Positions 9,645 through 20,755 of a DNA stretch of 64,000 bases are shown here, one piece after another. Every line of letters starts with the position of its first letter. Position 1 is the first letter of the stretch. The notes under the pieces were generated by a model. The model was not told the origin of the DNA. It ran no database searches and was given only the letters and a program-made list of their open reading frames with translations. A program made the translations under genes and the position numbers. Source of the stretch: Viridothelium virens (lineage: Eukaryota; Ascomycota; Dothideomycetes; Trypetheliales; Trypetheliaceae); contig ML991800.1 in assembly GCA_010094025.1 (NCBI GenBank), positions 269,274 through 333,273 on the forward strand, given 5' to 3'.

Positions 9645-12600
9645 TCACTGCGTCATAGCCCGAATCGCCTGCAACAACAACCCAAAGACCAAGCTCCTCG
9701 CCACCTCCTCCACCTGCAAACAATCAAACACCTTCCCCAACGCCTCCCCACTTGCCGCCTGCCCCATCACGCTCGTCAACGCCTGCGGCATACCCCTCTG
9801 CACCAGTAAGCGTCTGGCCTTGGCTCTCAACTCCTCCTTCCTCTCGCGCACCGTCTTCCCGTCCCTGGTGCCCTCCCACGTCTCCGCGCCCGACCGCCTC
9901 CACGCCTCCATCTCCGGCTCCGTCGGCAGCGCATTCGCGCGCACTTTGCGCAGCAGGCCCGCGACCCCGGCGTCGCCCGTGTGCGCCGTGATCACCGTGT
10001 CCTGCAGCAGCACCCGGATCGTCTCGAGTTGCGGGTTGCCCGGGCGCAGCAGGAAGGTCTTGGCGGCGGTGAGGAGGGTGCGCCGGAAGGTCCAGGCGGA
10101 GCTGAGCGTGTACAGCTCGTTGATCACGGCGAAGAGCAGCTCTACTGCGACTTGCGCTTCTTGCGAGGTCAGCGGTTTTTGTGTCTTCGTGCCTGAGGTG
10201 GGCGCTTTGGAGGAGCCTTCTGGGGCGGTGGCGGAGCGGCTGAGGTCGTTGGAGGGACGCGGAGGGCGCGGTGGGAGGGTTGCGCTGTGAGGGGGTTCTT
10301 TTTTGGGGGGGGCTCCGAGGCTGATGCTGGTTCTGGTGGGAGACGGAGGCTGTGAGTCGTAGTCGTCAGGGATCTCTGATGGAGGTGGGGGGAGATGGAT
10401 TGGGGGTTGTTTTGGGGTTGGATCATTGCTTGAGATGTTGATTCCGAGATCGATCGGTTCTCGACTCAAATCAATGCGTGCAGGAGACACTGATGAGGAT
10501 CCAGGTCTGCTAGACTTCTTCTTTTCAGGTTCGTCCTCTGGTTGAGCACTCGGTCGGCGCTCCATCTGCGGCTCGGGGGTAGGTTGCTTATCCACGATTG
10601 GCGACCCTCCATTGCGGACGCTATCCTGACTAAGTCGCGGCGTTGCAGTTGGCGCTGGAGCTAATGAACTGGTCTCTACCTTCGACAAGGAAGTATTGGA
10701 TCGGCTGAGATTGGCTTGATGGGTGCTCATCCGTTTCTGACCCGTTTGTCCTGCACCGAACACACCTGCTACACCACCAATGAAGGCTTTACCACCCCCA
10801 GCAACCTCCTTTGGAGCTTGTGCAAGCGCATTTATTACCCCTTTTCCAACTGCAGCTGGCGCTGGCCAGCCAAAGCCATTTTTGCTGGAGCTTGGTGAGC
10901 GATTTAATCCTTGATCCTTTTCGAGGAATCTTTTCATTCCTTCACTTTCTGCAAGAGGTCGCCATTTTGTGGCATCATTCAGATACCGTTCGAGCTCCCC
11001 TCGTAACGACGCTTTATGATGTATCTTCCAGAGAGGCAATTGTTCATGGGCTTCCGTGAAGCCAACACCCGCAATAACGGATATTCGGCGCAAGACCTCA
11101 TGCAAAGTTTCAAAGTCAGCATATTTGCGGGCTATCATCCAGCCGGGAAAGGCGCTGTTAGCCGGTTCAATCTGAATCAGGTAATCTCCTTGTGGTTTCG
11201 ATTTGAGAGTCTGCTGTTTTGCGCCGGGAATGGAGTCGTCAAAAATTGAGATGCGTGCATTGGTAAGGGTCAATTGCGGAATTTCCTTCGTAGGCGTGTC
11301 TCTGGTACTTTCATCCGAGTCATCCTGGAGTGCGGTCAGTTGCTGAGGAGGGAGAATCTGATCGAAGCTGGTAAAGGCTTTTGGAGGCTCCTCTGGCTTT
11401 ACAGTCGTTGGCTCAGGGTCTCCAATCTCCGATTGTTCAGGTGACCTATGTCGGGAAAGATCCAAATCGCTACCACAATTTTGGTAGCTTCCACCGTTCT
11501 GATCACTTTGCGAAGACGTTGGCGTTCGAATCCCTTGCGTAGCATTCTCAGACGTATCGTCGCTCATTGTTGAAGTTGCACTTGCGCTTATGATAGCTTG
11601 CTGTTGATCCTTCATTCTCCGAGCGTCCTCTTCCGCCATGAGCTGGGTTAGACGCTTGGCCTCTTGCATAGCATCTTCCATGGCCTGCTCTGCTCTGCTA
11701 ACGCGCCTCTTGTGTTCGCTATTATGCTTGCTTCCCTTAGCTGCAGTGTTCTTTTCGGAGAGTTGTTCTGTTTCCAATTCCTGCTCGGTAGGTTTAACGA
11801 CCTCCTCCTTGAGTTTTTGCAGATTTTCTCCTGTTGTGCCTTCCATTCCCGCATCAATTGCGTTCATCAACTCCGGCTCCCCTTCCTCCAGCAAGTACAC
11901 GATCCAGGTGTTGATAAACTCTGGAGTGGAGCAGCTCTGGATCGTCATTTCTAGGACAACCTTTGCAAGTATTTCTCTCAAGAAAACATGGGCTGCGTCG
12001 CAATTGTATGTTTTGTTGTCGAGATAGGTGTGTATGATGTCCTCAGCGACTAAGTCAAGTTTGCGTATCTGGCTTTGACGATGTAAGATATTCGCAAGAT
12101 TACTTTCGGGTTTAGATTGGAGATAGGTTTGAAGAGAGTCAGAAGCCGTCGATGACGGAGAAGCGGCAAGAGCAGTGGATATCTCGCTGAGAAACACAAT
12201 GACGACTGACGAGGAGTTAGTGAGGAATTCAAGAAAAGTATCGGCGGGTCGTTTCCGAGAGAGATTTGTGGAAATGGAGAGGATAAAAGCGGTAAGCGTT
12301 CGGCGGCAGGAATTGGGAAATGTCTCTTCTTCTGGAACGACTGGATGATACCAGTACCTGCAGGTGGAATTAGAAGTGTATCTTTCCCAGATCGAGTTCA
12401 CCTTACTTGACGTAGTCTTGGACAATAGCGTCTGTGAGTTCGCTCAACGCAGCGGCCGTATCTGGCTTGAATCCTGAGTAATCTAAAGCCCTGGCTGTAT
12501 GTAATTTGAGCCCCAATGTTGCAGTAGATTCTGTTCCATCATCAGATCCAAGCGGCATGCTCCGTCGCTGCCAGTCCAATACTCTCTGTGCAACGTCCAG

Positions 12601-12969
12601 CCCAACTTCTTTCCGTCTCTTCGCCTCTCTGACGCGGGACTCTGTGTCTCCTCCATCATCTGTCTTGCTCTCCCAGTGCGCATGTAGAGCAACACCTCCA
12701 ACAACTCCCATTAGGACCAGCCCAACTCTTCCCAGAACAAGGTACGTCGTGGCGCCAAGTCCGACAAGACATGCTCCCAATGTCTCATTGCTTGCTTCGG
12801 AGAGGAATTGGAGCGCTTTGGAGGTCAAAGTCTGGGCTTGAAAGGCTAAAGTTTCGGTGGTTTCGGCGATTTTGGCGAAATCCTGCTGTTCTGGACTGCT
12901 ATTATTAGAAGCGGGCGCATCGTCGTCGGAGGCTGGAGTATTGCTCTGGTTCCGAGAGTCCATGGCCAT
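9645..12969 (-). CDS. PXA-PX-nexin C membrane-anchored sorting-nexin-like protein
   Basis: A 1,091-aa protein with two exons (12969-12407 and 12357-9645; 49-nt GT-AG intron 12358-12406). Domain order: an acidic N-terminus; a hydrophobic stretch near residues 70-95 (LVGLGATTYLVLGRVGLVLM) that looks like a membrane anchor; a PXA domain spanning the intron (ELTDAIVQDYVK joined to YWYHPVVPEEE); a coiled-coil stretch with many Lys and Glu; a PX domain (GWMIARKYADFETLHEVL, with the basic-Tyr-x-x-Phe motif for PI3P binding); a long Pro/Ser-rich disordered linker; and a C-terminal nexin C domain ending QVEEVARSLVFGLLLQAIRA. The layout matches the SNX13/19-Mdm1 group, but I see no RGS domain. Members tether organelles or lipid droplets to the ER or endosomes. 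The last 800 nt are unusually GC-rich, which creates long antisense open frames. Confidence 0.9.
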
Positions 12970-13615
12970 CAGTGGAGGACATATACATTGATGCTACCTT
13001 GAACGCTCTCTGTATGGGTGAAGCTGTCGCATTTCGAGGTTTGGTGGGTTGGAAGGGCGCTCCAAGGTTGAAACGGACGGATCCAACTCAAATGCGGCGA
13101 AATATCGGCCAGCCTCTCCTCCGTCTCCGCCTCACCCCCAAACCCTTCAATACTCCAACCACCCAAGCAAGCGACAGAGCAACGACCCGAATAATCCTTT
13201 CAGCTCATCAATCCTATCTCATAAGTTTTATGTTAGGTACCTCGAATGGTTCCAGACCGGAGCCAATTAAGCTTCTTCCGATCAGAAAGGCCATAGCAAG
13301 CCCCCAGCCCTTCGTGCTGAACCGTTCGCTCGAATGAGTCCCATTCTTCCTAATGCTGATGATAGAGACAAATTACCCAGCGTAAATGAGAGAGTTAGTC
13401 AAGGCAATATACGTCAACACACCCTGAGTTGAAGAACAAAAAGCTTGCGCAAATTTGAATCAGCCGTTGGCGCCATAGCTTCGAGTTGGAGAAGAATTTA
13501 AGGAACGGTTGCTAGTTTGACTCATTCTCCGGAGATATCTCTATATCATTTAACTTCTTCAAGCTGCTGTCGAACATCTTCGCTCCTGACCGCTCTCTTC
13601 AAGGAAAACGCCTTC
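12970..13615. other. Intergenic region
   Basis: Upstream region of the nexin gene. Plus-strand frames at 12972-13337 and 13049-13270 have no recognised domain and overlap each other, so I do not call them genes. Confidence 0.45.
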
Positions 13616-15300
13616 CTATCCAAGTTTCATTCTCCCTGATCGCGTTGTATGCTGCAGCACGTTTTCGAAAGCCGCGCTTATGTTGTCTATGACTAAAAGC
13701 TCAGCGCCATTTCTGCCCGGCTCCACCTGACCGAAGATGCGGTCCTTGGCTTTGTTTTCCCTCCCGCACAACACGAAATACGCTGTACTCAAGAACGTTG
13801 TTAGCGATACGAACGTCAAGCTAATACCATAACCTTGGACGTAGAAGGATACCTCAATTTGAAGAAGGAGAAGAAGATGAACAGATACGATTTCAGCACT
13901 ATTTCCGGATCCGATCTGGCAATCCAATGCCACACTGCGCGGAGTGTGGTCTAAAGAGTTCATGCTAAACTAACAAATCGCTATTCTCAGCGCTACCAAT
14001 GTTTCTATCGCCATCAGGCACAGCGCCGAGTATTGGGTGCGTCGGTGCCTGTGGATTTGTAGAAGCATTGCGTGCCCTGTAACTGCCAAGCAAGGCGGAC
14101 CTGCTATGAAGAGGAAACGGTGCCTCGAGCGGTCACTGACCCATGCCACTGTTATTGAAGCAAAGAAACACAGACCCAGGATGGCACAGACAGCAACTGC
14201 GTACGCATGGCTAGTTTCGTGTACTCGTGGATGATGCTTGGGACGAAATGTGGGTAGCTGTAGGCCGGGACAAAAGTCGCGAAGTACCTCACGCCAGCGA
14301 TCACGATCTTCAGTTCTCGTAAGAGGTGTGTAACACGACTCCAGTCGTGAGGTCATTGGTTAATTTCTCTTTGATCAAATTCTCTCGTCATCATGATCGT
14401 TACTGAGGCGTCCGAGGATGAATCCCTTCTCAACTGCGGTAAGTCATTTCTTTTGCGCCGGAAAATCTGGCGGGAGGAGGAAGAATGGAAGGTCGATGCC
14501 AGCAGTGCTATCACAGTTCCGGTCAGTAAGATGCCGCTAGCTAGTTTGACGTGACGCAAAATAAACTTTCGAGCATGACAGACAATTTGAATTGACTTTT
14601 ATAAAGTCTATGAAGTAGTCAAGGACCGGCGATCTTGACTACGAGTGCCAGACTAATTGCCTTGCAGATAACATCTTGGAAACCCCGATCGCAATCACAA
14701 GAGTCAAATCTGCCAAAAGACTGCACGCGAAGTTCTGATATCTATAAGGTGCCTCCAATGATGGAGATCCACCTCCGGTCAGAATATCCTCTTGCTCCGT
14801 CCATTAGTCCAACTGCAGACTCCAAATGGCCAGGGAATGCGCCTACGAGCTGAGTGCTGCTGTAGATGAACGTACACCGCTTCAGTGCTTTCGCACATTT
14901 GCACCGCATGCCTATCATAGAAGTGATAGGAAAAGCTTCCGGCTTCTGCAATGCCGATGAAGAATCGGGCAGCCAGTAGTCTAACATAAGACGTGACAAA
15001 GCCCTGGCACATTGTGATGACGTCAAAAGAGAACGTGCAGATGGAGACTATGGATAAAATCAGTTCGACTAGTCGAACAGTATGGTTAGTCAATATCAGG
15101 GAGTGGAATGCATACGCCATAGATGTGGCGATAACGTGCGCATAACCAATATAAATGGAAGATCATAAACAATATATGCAAAGAAATAGATGTTTAGGCA
15201 ATTATTGTACTCAGTATTTCGCAGATGCAGGGCCTGGGAAAGGTTGAAAATCTTGGCATTGGCGATATCCCTCCTCAATGATGGTCAGCATAGCCGCAAA
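13616..15300 (-). pseudogene. Relic of an MFS transporter (allantoate/nicotinate permease-like)
   Basis: Fragments of an anion:cation symporter-type MFS protein appear in the correct order on the minus strand but in different frames. From 5' to 3': DIANAKIFNLSQALHL with YNNCLNIYFFAYIVYDLPF (about 15290-15160), equivalent to the start of helix 2; MCQGFVTSYVRLLAARFFIG with IAEAGSF (about 15020-14940); then, shifted in frame, GARGYSDRRWISIIGGTL (about 14800-14742); a helix with SDRSRHRFLFIAG (about 14210-14110); and a C-terminal piece with GYGISLTFVSLTTFLSTAY and GRENKAKDR (about 13830-13740). The shift between IAEAGSF and the following block cannot be an intron because the family has no gap there. 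With in-frame stops elsewhere, this cannot encode a transporter. Substrate unknown. Confidence 0.7.
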
Positions 15301-17697
15301 CAGATGTCGACACTCGACATCAAGGGTGAGAGGCCTTGAGTACTCTTCAAACGACGAACGCGAAACAATGAATGATAATGATACAAGAATGGCCCATCAG
15401 TCATTCTTGAACAGGAGCCTTCGTGGAAACTAATACTAGATCCACTCCAAGGATGGCAGGCCGAGGTTTCAGGAGGTGATTAGCTCGGGATTTAACAATA
15501 GCTACAGACAAACGCTTCCCAACTTTCGGGTCACCAAAGAAGGAGAGCAGGTTGTCGACATCTCCTCGAAGGTGAGAAAGCTGTTGGCAATATCTTATCC
15601 GTTGTGGCTAATTCAAGAGATTCATTCAAACCTAGGGACTCGGCGCAGACAAGGCACGGTGCTAAGAAAGGCCCACAATTTCGTATGATTTTTATTGTCA
15701 GTACAGTGCGGAGTAGGCGCCTCGGCTCCGTCATTAAATCCATCCTTTGATAAGGATAGCTTCTCGTCCGAATGAGGATACGTGGTACGTGATATCAATA
15801 TTAGGAGTCAAGAACCTTGAAGATCCAATAGCCTGGGTTTGCCAAGTTGCCAACATTTCATGAACCCTGGGATCGATGACTCGACGGCAATTCCCCCTTA
15901 GGAAAGCCTTCAGCACTTTACACAAATGGCAAGAAAATATAGAGAGCCCTTTGAGTCAGCAGCCGAATAGGTTCCCGCTGACACCTGCCTACCTAGGTAC
16001 CTTGTGATCGTGTTCGACACTTCCCGAATGGCACGAAAGGAGACAACCCTAATGGATGCGCTACACTAGCTAGAGATGCTGCTCATCCAATTTTGCCTTG
16101 TTCTCGAAAAGAATTCTGTTTCACCTGCTCCGATTGATGAGTGAATTGGATCGTGCGTAAGGACAGAATGATGCCCTGGCAGACGTGGCCAGCTTTTTGA
16201 ACAGCGTCCAACACTTTTCTTGCGAAGATCGGGAGTTATAGCCGTGACTTGAAGGAGCTCATCAATGCCTTCGATGCCGAAGTGTTCGAGCCTATGAGTC
16301 GAGAGGTTAAAGTTGTCAGCGGAGCAAGCACATGCGGCAATACAGTACACTGGGAAACATTTTCTTAGCGTTGAAGATAATAGCTGACTTCGGAAAGATT
16401 CTAAACAAACTTGACAAACCATACGAGGCGTTTGTAGCTAGCGCTAAATTAGTGTGATTTCGTGATTATGCTGGAATCTCAGAGTGAAGGCCTCTCAGCT
16501 CTCAATTCAAACATGCCTCAAGCAATATGGGACCAAAGAGACGGACGCCTCTGATTGTTGCTGCGTCGCATCATCTGACAGAGTAGCCTACGCTTGTCAG
16601 GTCATTTTGCGAAGGCATCAAACATTGAAATGCTGTAGTCTATCCAAAACCGCTGAGAGATGCTCCGATTGCAGTGCTAACACTGCGACGTAGACAACAG
16701 TCGAAGAAACCGGACTGCATAGTCACCTAAATCGGAACGCCTGGTGGCAGCAACGGCTATTACAGGTAACATCGATGAAAGTGCCGTCTGAATGACCGCA
16801 ATTTGGCACAGAAGGCGGCATGCTCCGTACATCTAGCTTACCGACCCACGATGGCTCCGTAAGCGGCGTTCTATGGAGAGAGGGCTAAGAATTTCACGAA
16901 GGAACGACTTGAGGGTGTAGCTTGCGCCCAATGATGAAATCAGCCGTCGATCTCGAACATAAAGGCTAGCTCCATGGTTCTAAAGTGCTGTTGCCGCGGA
17001 ACGTGCATCTTCCGAGGACGGAGATCTACGCCACTAAACCATATTGAGCGCCAAAATTTAGACTTGAATTCAAGCTTCTTTTCCTCGACGCACTGATCAT
17101 CATCTCCACGCTTTCTAGATCCTTAAATTGGAGCTAGCGACGGGCATGTCAGCTCCCGGAGGCGTTGACTAGTTTCTCATTGGATAGTCAGAGACACGGG
17201 AAACAACGTGGCTGCAAGCCGTCTGCAAGGTGATCAATTTGGCCTAGATTCCTAAAAGAGCATGTCCAATTCGAGAACGACGAGATTACAACTCTCACCT
17301 TCATCTTTCCCGGAAAAGCACGCTGACAGTCTAGTTCCTGACCAAGGCTGCTAGACCAATACCAATCCCCGCATCTGTGACAAAATGTTTTCTTTTCTAG
17401 CAGTGCTTTATCCCTATTCTGTACGATCAGCGGGAAGAGTCATCTCCGTTGTGATTTAGCCTGTGGAGAAAGTATAATCTCACAGTGTTGGAATGTAGGG
17501 CGTTATTCCGTCATGATCAACCTAGTATCGCGCAAATGAAGTAATGGCAAGCGTGGGTCTCATCGTGGAAGACGTATATCAGGGATGTATTCTGTCGGAA
17601 TTATTTAAATTTCAGAGACCCTTTTCAGCAGGACTTGTTGAACAGTACCTTTTGACAGTTCGTAGAAGAAAATTTCTTGAGTTACCACATCTCCAAT
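15301..17697. other. Gene-poor region, possible further decay
   Basis: About 2.4 kb without a supported gene. Minus-strand frames at 15531-15743, 15734-15925 and 16066-16422 lie in three different frames and match no family I know. They could be remnants of an old gene next to the transporter relic, or chance. Contains the promoter of the ferritin-like gene at its right end. Confidence 0.45.
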
Positions 17698-18793
17698 ATG
17701 AAGACTGCTGCCTCTATCATTGCCTTTTTGGCACCTTTCTCTCTCGCTGCACCAACTTCCTTGACCAAACGAGCTGTCACAGACGCGTAAGTTCTTCCTG
17801 CAAGCTCCCTCCCCTATGGCAAGGCTTTGACTAAGATCCTGTCAGTCAAATTTTGAACTATGCTCTGACTCTTGAGCATCTTGAGGCGACATTTTATGCA
17901 GAGGGGTTGAAGAACTTCACTGAAAAACAATTCTGTGATGCAGGATTCACTGAGACTCTCTTCTACAAGAATCTTGGAGAGGTCGCCCGTGACGAAGCGA
18001 CTCACGTATCTTTCCTTACCAGCGCTCTCCAAGGTATGACTTCATAAGTTCCTCACTACTCTCCTACACCGCTAACAGTTCCGAAGCTGCTGGAGCTACT
18101 CCTGTCGCTGCCTGTACCTATAATTTCGGCAACCTGACACCCAGGACCTTCATACAAACTGCCTCAATTCTCGAAGGTGTTGGTGTGAGTGCTTATCTGG
18201 GAGCTGCTGCTTCTATCGCAAACAAGGATTATTTGACTGCCGCTGGGTCGATTTTGACTGTGGAGTCGAGGCATGATGCCTTCATCCGCAACTCTCTCCC
18301 TCAGAGCCCATTCCCCCAGCCTTTCGATATACCACTCGACTTTGACGAGGTTTACTCGCTTGCTGCCCCTTTCATTGTGTCGTGCCCCAGTTCCAATCCT
18401 GCGTTACCAGTGAAGGTATGTCACATTGTCAATAGACCCATATGAACCAAGAAGACGTTGTGCTTACATGGTTATCGATAGGCGTTTCCTGCCCTGACTG
18501 TTGAGACACAACAAATGCCTATTCCTCAGGGTTCAACTATCCGTTACGAGGTTGCCCAGGGCACAATGCTGCCTAGTGGGCCCCTCTACATCGCGTTCCC
18601 ACTCGTCACCGGACCTGTCTTCGAACCAGCACAGATCGATGGAGATTGCATTGAAGCTAAGATCCCGACTGGTGCTAACGGACCGGCGGGAGAAACTTAC
18701 GCCATTCTTACCACTTCAAATAGCTCGGTGACCGATGATAATGTAGTAGCTGGTCCAGCAGTTGTTCAGGTATATGCACCATATCTCATCTAA
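17698..18793 (+). CDS. Secreted ferritin-like domain protein (Rds1 type)
   Basis: A 305-aa protein with four exons: 17698-17786, 17846-18033, 18087-18415 and 18482-18793. Introns of 59, 53 and 66 nt have GT-AG ends. The N-terminus is a signal peptide ([19 protein letters not shown]) followed by a Lys-Arg site. The mature part is a ferritin-like four-helix domain: [20 protein letters not shown], then [17 protein letters not shown] with the Glu/His pattern of this superfamily, then [20 protein letters not shown] and [13 protein letters not shown]-terminal beta-rich part follows ([20 protein letters not shown]). This is the layout of the stress-responsive fission yeast Rds1 family and many fungal secreted proteins. 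Whether metal is bound is not known. The start is the ATG that gives the signal peptide; upstream frames are short. The exon 3 acceptor (AAG at 18084-18086) is chosen because it keeps the domain in frame. Confidence 0.88.
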
Positions 18794-19447
18794 TTTAATA
18801 AGCGTCTCGCAAGAATGGGTTGATTATTAATCGAAGAGTTATGGGTTATTGTAACTTCTACTACGTGGCTTAATACCTATTAATGTAAAAATTAATTTCG
18901 TCAATCATGTATATCGCAAAGGAATACATGAAATAAAAGAAGTTGTCCTTTGAATTACGGAATCTACACCACGCCGCATCTTTTGACACTGATAGCTTCA
19001 TATTTTTATTTGAATACTCACCCATAAGTTTTTATTACAGGTACCAAATAACTCCAATACATAAACCACACGCTGAAAGCCAAGAAAAGGAGGACAAAAA
19101 AGTTGTATCCAATGGCAAGAAAAGTTACCTGTGTCTGATTTTTTAATTAGGAAATTCCGATATTATTCTACGGATTGTATATGACAACATTGAGAAGCTG
19201 AATTGTCGTAGGAAGATCATCTGCCTGTAGAATTCTCCGGATGATACTGTCATTATCAGTTGTGTGCGATCCGGTCTGATAGATATTCAGAGAGAGCCAA
19301 TAACGAAAGAGGCGCTAATCATCCACTAGTCGAATGGGACAGATTTGCTATCCGGATCAATCCAGAGCTTAACTCGGTGTAAAAGAGCGATTTATTGTCT
19401 GCTGTTGGACTGTCGCCGAGGAGAAACTCCTAATGGAATCTCATGAG
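18794..19447. other. Convergent intergenic region
   Basis: AT-rich stretch containing the 3' ends of the ferritin-like gene (+) and the 435-aa secreted-type gene (-). No other feature recognised. Confidence 0.45.
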
Positions 19448-20755
19448 TTAAGTCCAGTCGAGGACTTTACCAAAAGAGCGGTTGGGCACAACGGTATTGC
19501 TCGACGTATCTCTTGCATAGGACCTCTTGCATGTCTGCATGAATGGAGCAGTACCGTTACCCATTGTGGCATTCAATCCTCTAGAAGTAGAGTGACTACC
19601 CAAATCGAGGCATCCGCAAACGGTACGGCCGCCACAGACAGGGTATCGCTTTCTAGTAGTCATGTCACAGAAGAATCCCTCTTCAGTATTGACGAGGCTC
19701 GGCCCGGCAGAAGTAGGGGAATTGCAGAGCGCCTCAGTCTCGTGGGCTTTATAGTTAGTCACCACGATGGTGTCCTCATATGGTCCCGCTTCGGTCTGAT
19801 TACTGGAGGAACCGTCGCGCTTCATGCCGGGAGCTTTTTGAGGTCTCATCATGGCGGGCCTGATCGGACTCTCGAGACCTGGAGGTCTGGCCCCGCCACG
19901 CGTGGATCTACCAACGGGCTCCCAAGGGATAGGGATACCACCTCGATGGCCATTAAGGCTCCCATTGGTCCAGAGCTTAGAGATATCTGCGTCGGCACCA
20001 TTTGGTTGATATTTAAGAGCAGGTTTGAAGACTGGAAGAAAATGTGTTCCTGGTTCGAATTCGCTATAGAAGCTGAATCTGGGTTGGCTGCCGCACATTG
20101 TAGTGTCATCCTTGCTGAATTGCTCGCTAAGACCCGGCTGATCGCCACTAAAATCAGGAAGGTGGACTCCAAAGGCCCTGGCTTCGGTGCCAATTGAGTT
20201 ACGACCTTTGGCAATCCAGACGCATCTTGGCCGGTAGTTGCCTTCACCAACTATTTGGGCGGAATAGAACCAATTCCCTCCACAATGAGCTCCAATGTCT
20301 CCGGTCCAGCCTCGAGACAAACCAGAAGGCTCGGTAATGGCTACAAAAGAGACGCAGATTGCGTCATTACCATTGGCGGATATAGCAAGGTACGTCGGGG
20401 AACCATTATTTCGCGAATTGTGCCTGACCTGGATATCCCTGTAGTTTCCAGCCTTAACTTTGGATGGCTTCTTGATTGCCGGAAGGCCATATCCCTGGCT
20501 CCAGCCGAGACCTTCTCCAGTCTCGTCCCAAGTAGCAACACCGGGTACGTCGCCACCCATATAAAAGGCCGGATCACCAGTAGGTTCAAGACCTACACCG
20601 ACTCGAATGACGGACAGAGTGAATCTTGCGGTTGGTACCAGCGATTGCACAAAGGTTATTGAACCGAAAGTGCCCGCCAAAGCCCCTCCAAGTATGGCAC
20701 CAATGAAACCAAAACTTCCGCTCACATATGCGAATGCCACCATTGCTGCCACCAT
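19448..20755 (-). CDS. Uncharacterised secreted or membrane-anchored fungal protein, 435 aa
   Basis: A single-exon 435-aa frame starting at ATG 20755. Its N-terminus is a hydrophobic, Gly/Ala-rich stretch (MVAAMVAFAYVSGSFGFIG, continuing to about residue 40) that may be a signal peptide or anchor. After it comes a region with evenly placed Trp, Cys and Gly: YRDIQVRHNSRN, SPTYLAISANGNDAICVSFV, RGWTGDIGAHCGGNWFYSA and PRCVWIAKGRN. The second half has FCDM and VCGGRTVCGCLDL near the end. I recall similar arrangements in unnamed secreted proteins of plant-associated ascomycetes, but I cannot name a family. No catalytic motif is visible. The overlapping plus-strand frame at 19433-20197 lacks any such pattern and is taken as a shadow. 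The length and the Cys-rich tail support a real extracellular protein. Confidence 0.7.
   Translation of the reverse strand: MVAAMVAFAYVSGSFGFIGAILGGALAGTFGSITFVQSLVPTARFTLSVIRVGVGLEPTGDPAFYMGGDVPGVATWDETGEGLGWSQGYGLPAIKKPSKVKAGNYRDIQVRHNSRNNGSPTYLAISANGNDAICVSFVAITEPSGLSRGWTGDIGAHCGGNWFYSAQIVGEGNYRPRCVWIAKGRNSIGTEARAFGVHLPDFSGDQPGLSEQFSKDDTTMCGSQPRFSFYSEFEPGTHFLPVFKPALKYQPNGADADISKLWTNGSLNGHRGGIPIPWEPVGRSTRGGARPPGLESPIRPAMMRPQKAPGMKRDGSSSNQTEAGPYEDTIVVTNYKAHETEALCNSPTSAGPSLVNTEEGFFCDMTTRKRYPVCGGRTVCGCLDLGSHSTSRGLNATMGNGTAPFMQTCKRSYARDTSSNTVVPNRSFGKVLDWT

Noticed and set aside
9631-10290. 219-codon plus-strand frame
   Set aside because: Antisense to the nexin C domain; arises from high GC in that exon.
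16066-16422. 118-codon minus-strand frame
   Set aside because: No family recognised, neighbouring frames do not join, and no convincing splice sites; noted only as possible relic.
19433-20197. 254-codon plus-strand frame opposite the 435-aa secreted-type protein
   Set aside because: It lies antisense to a longer frame that has a signal-like N-terminus and ordered Cys/Trp blocks; its own translation shows no domain or regular pattern.
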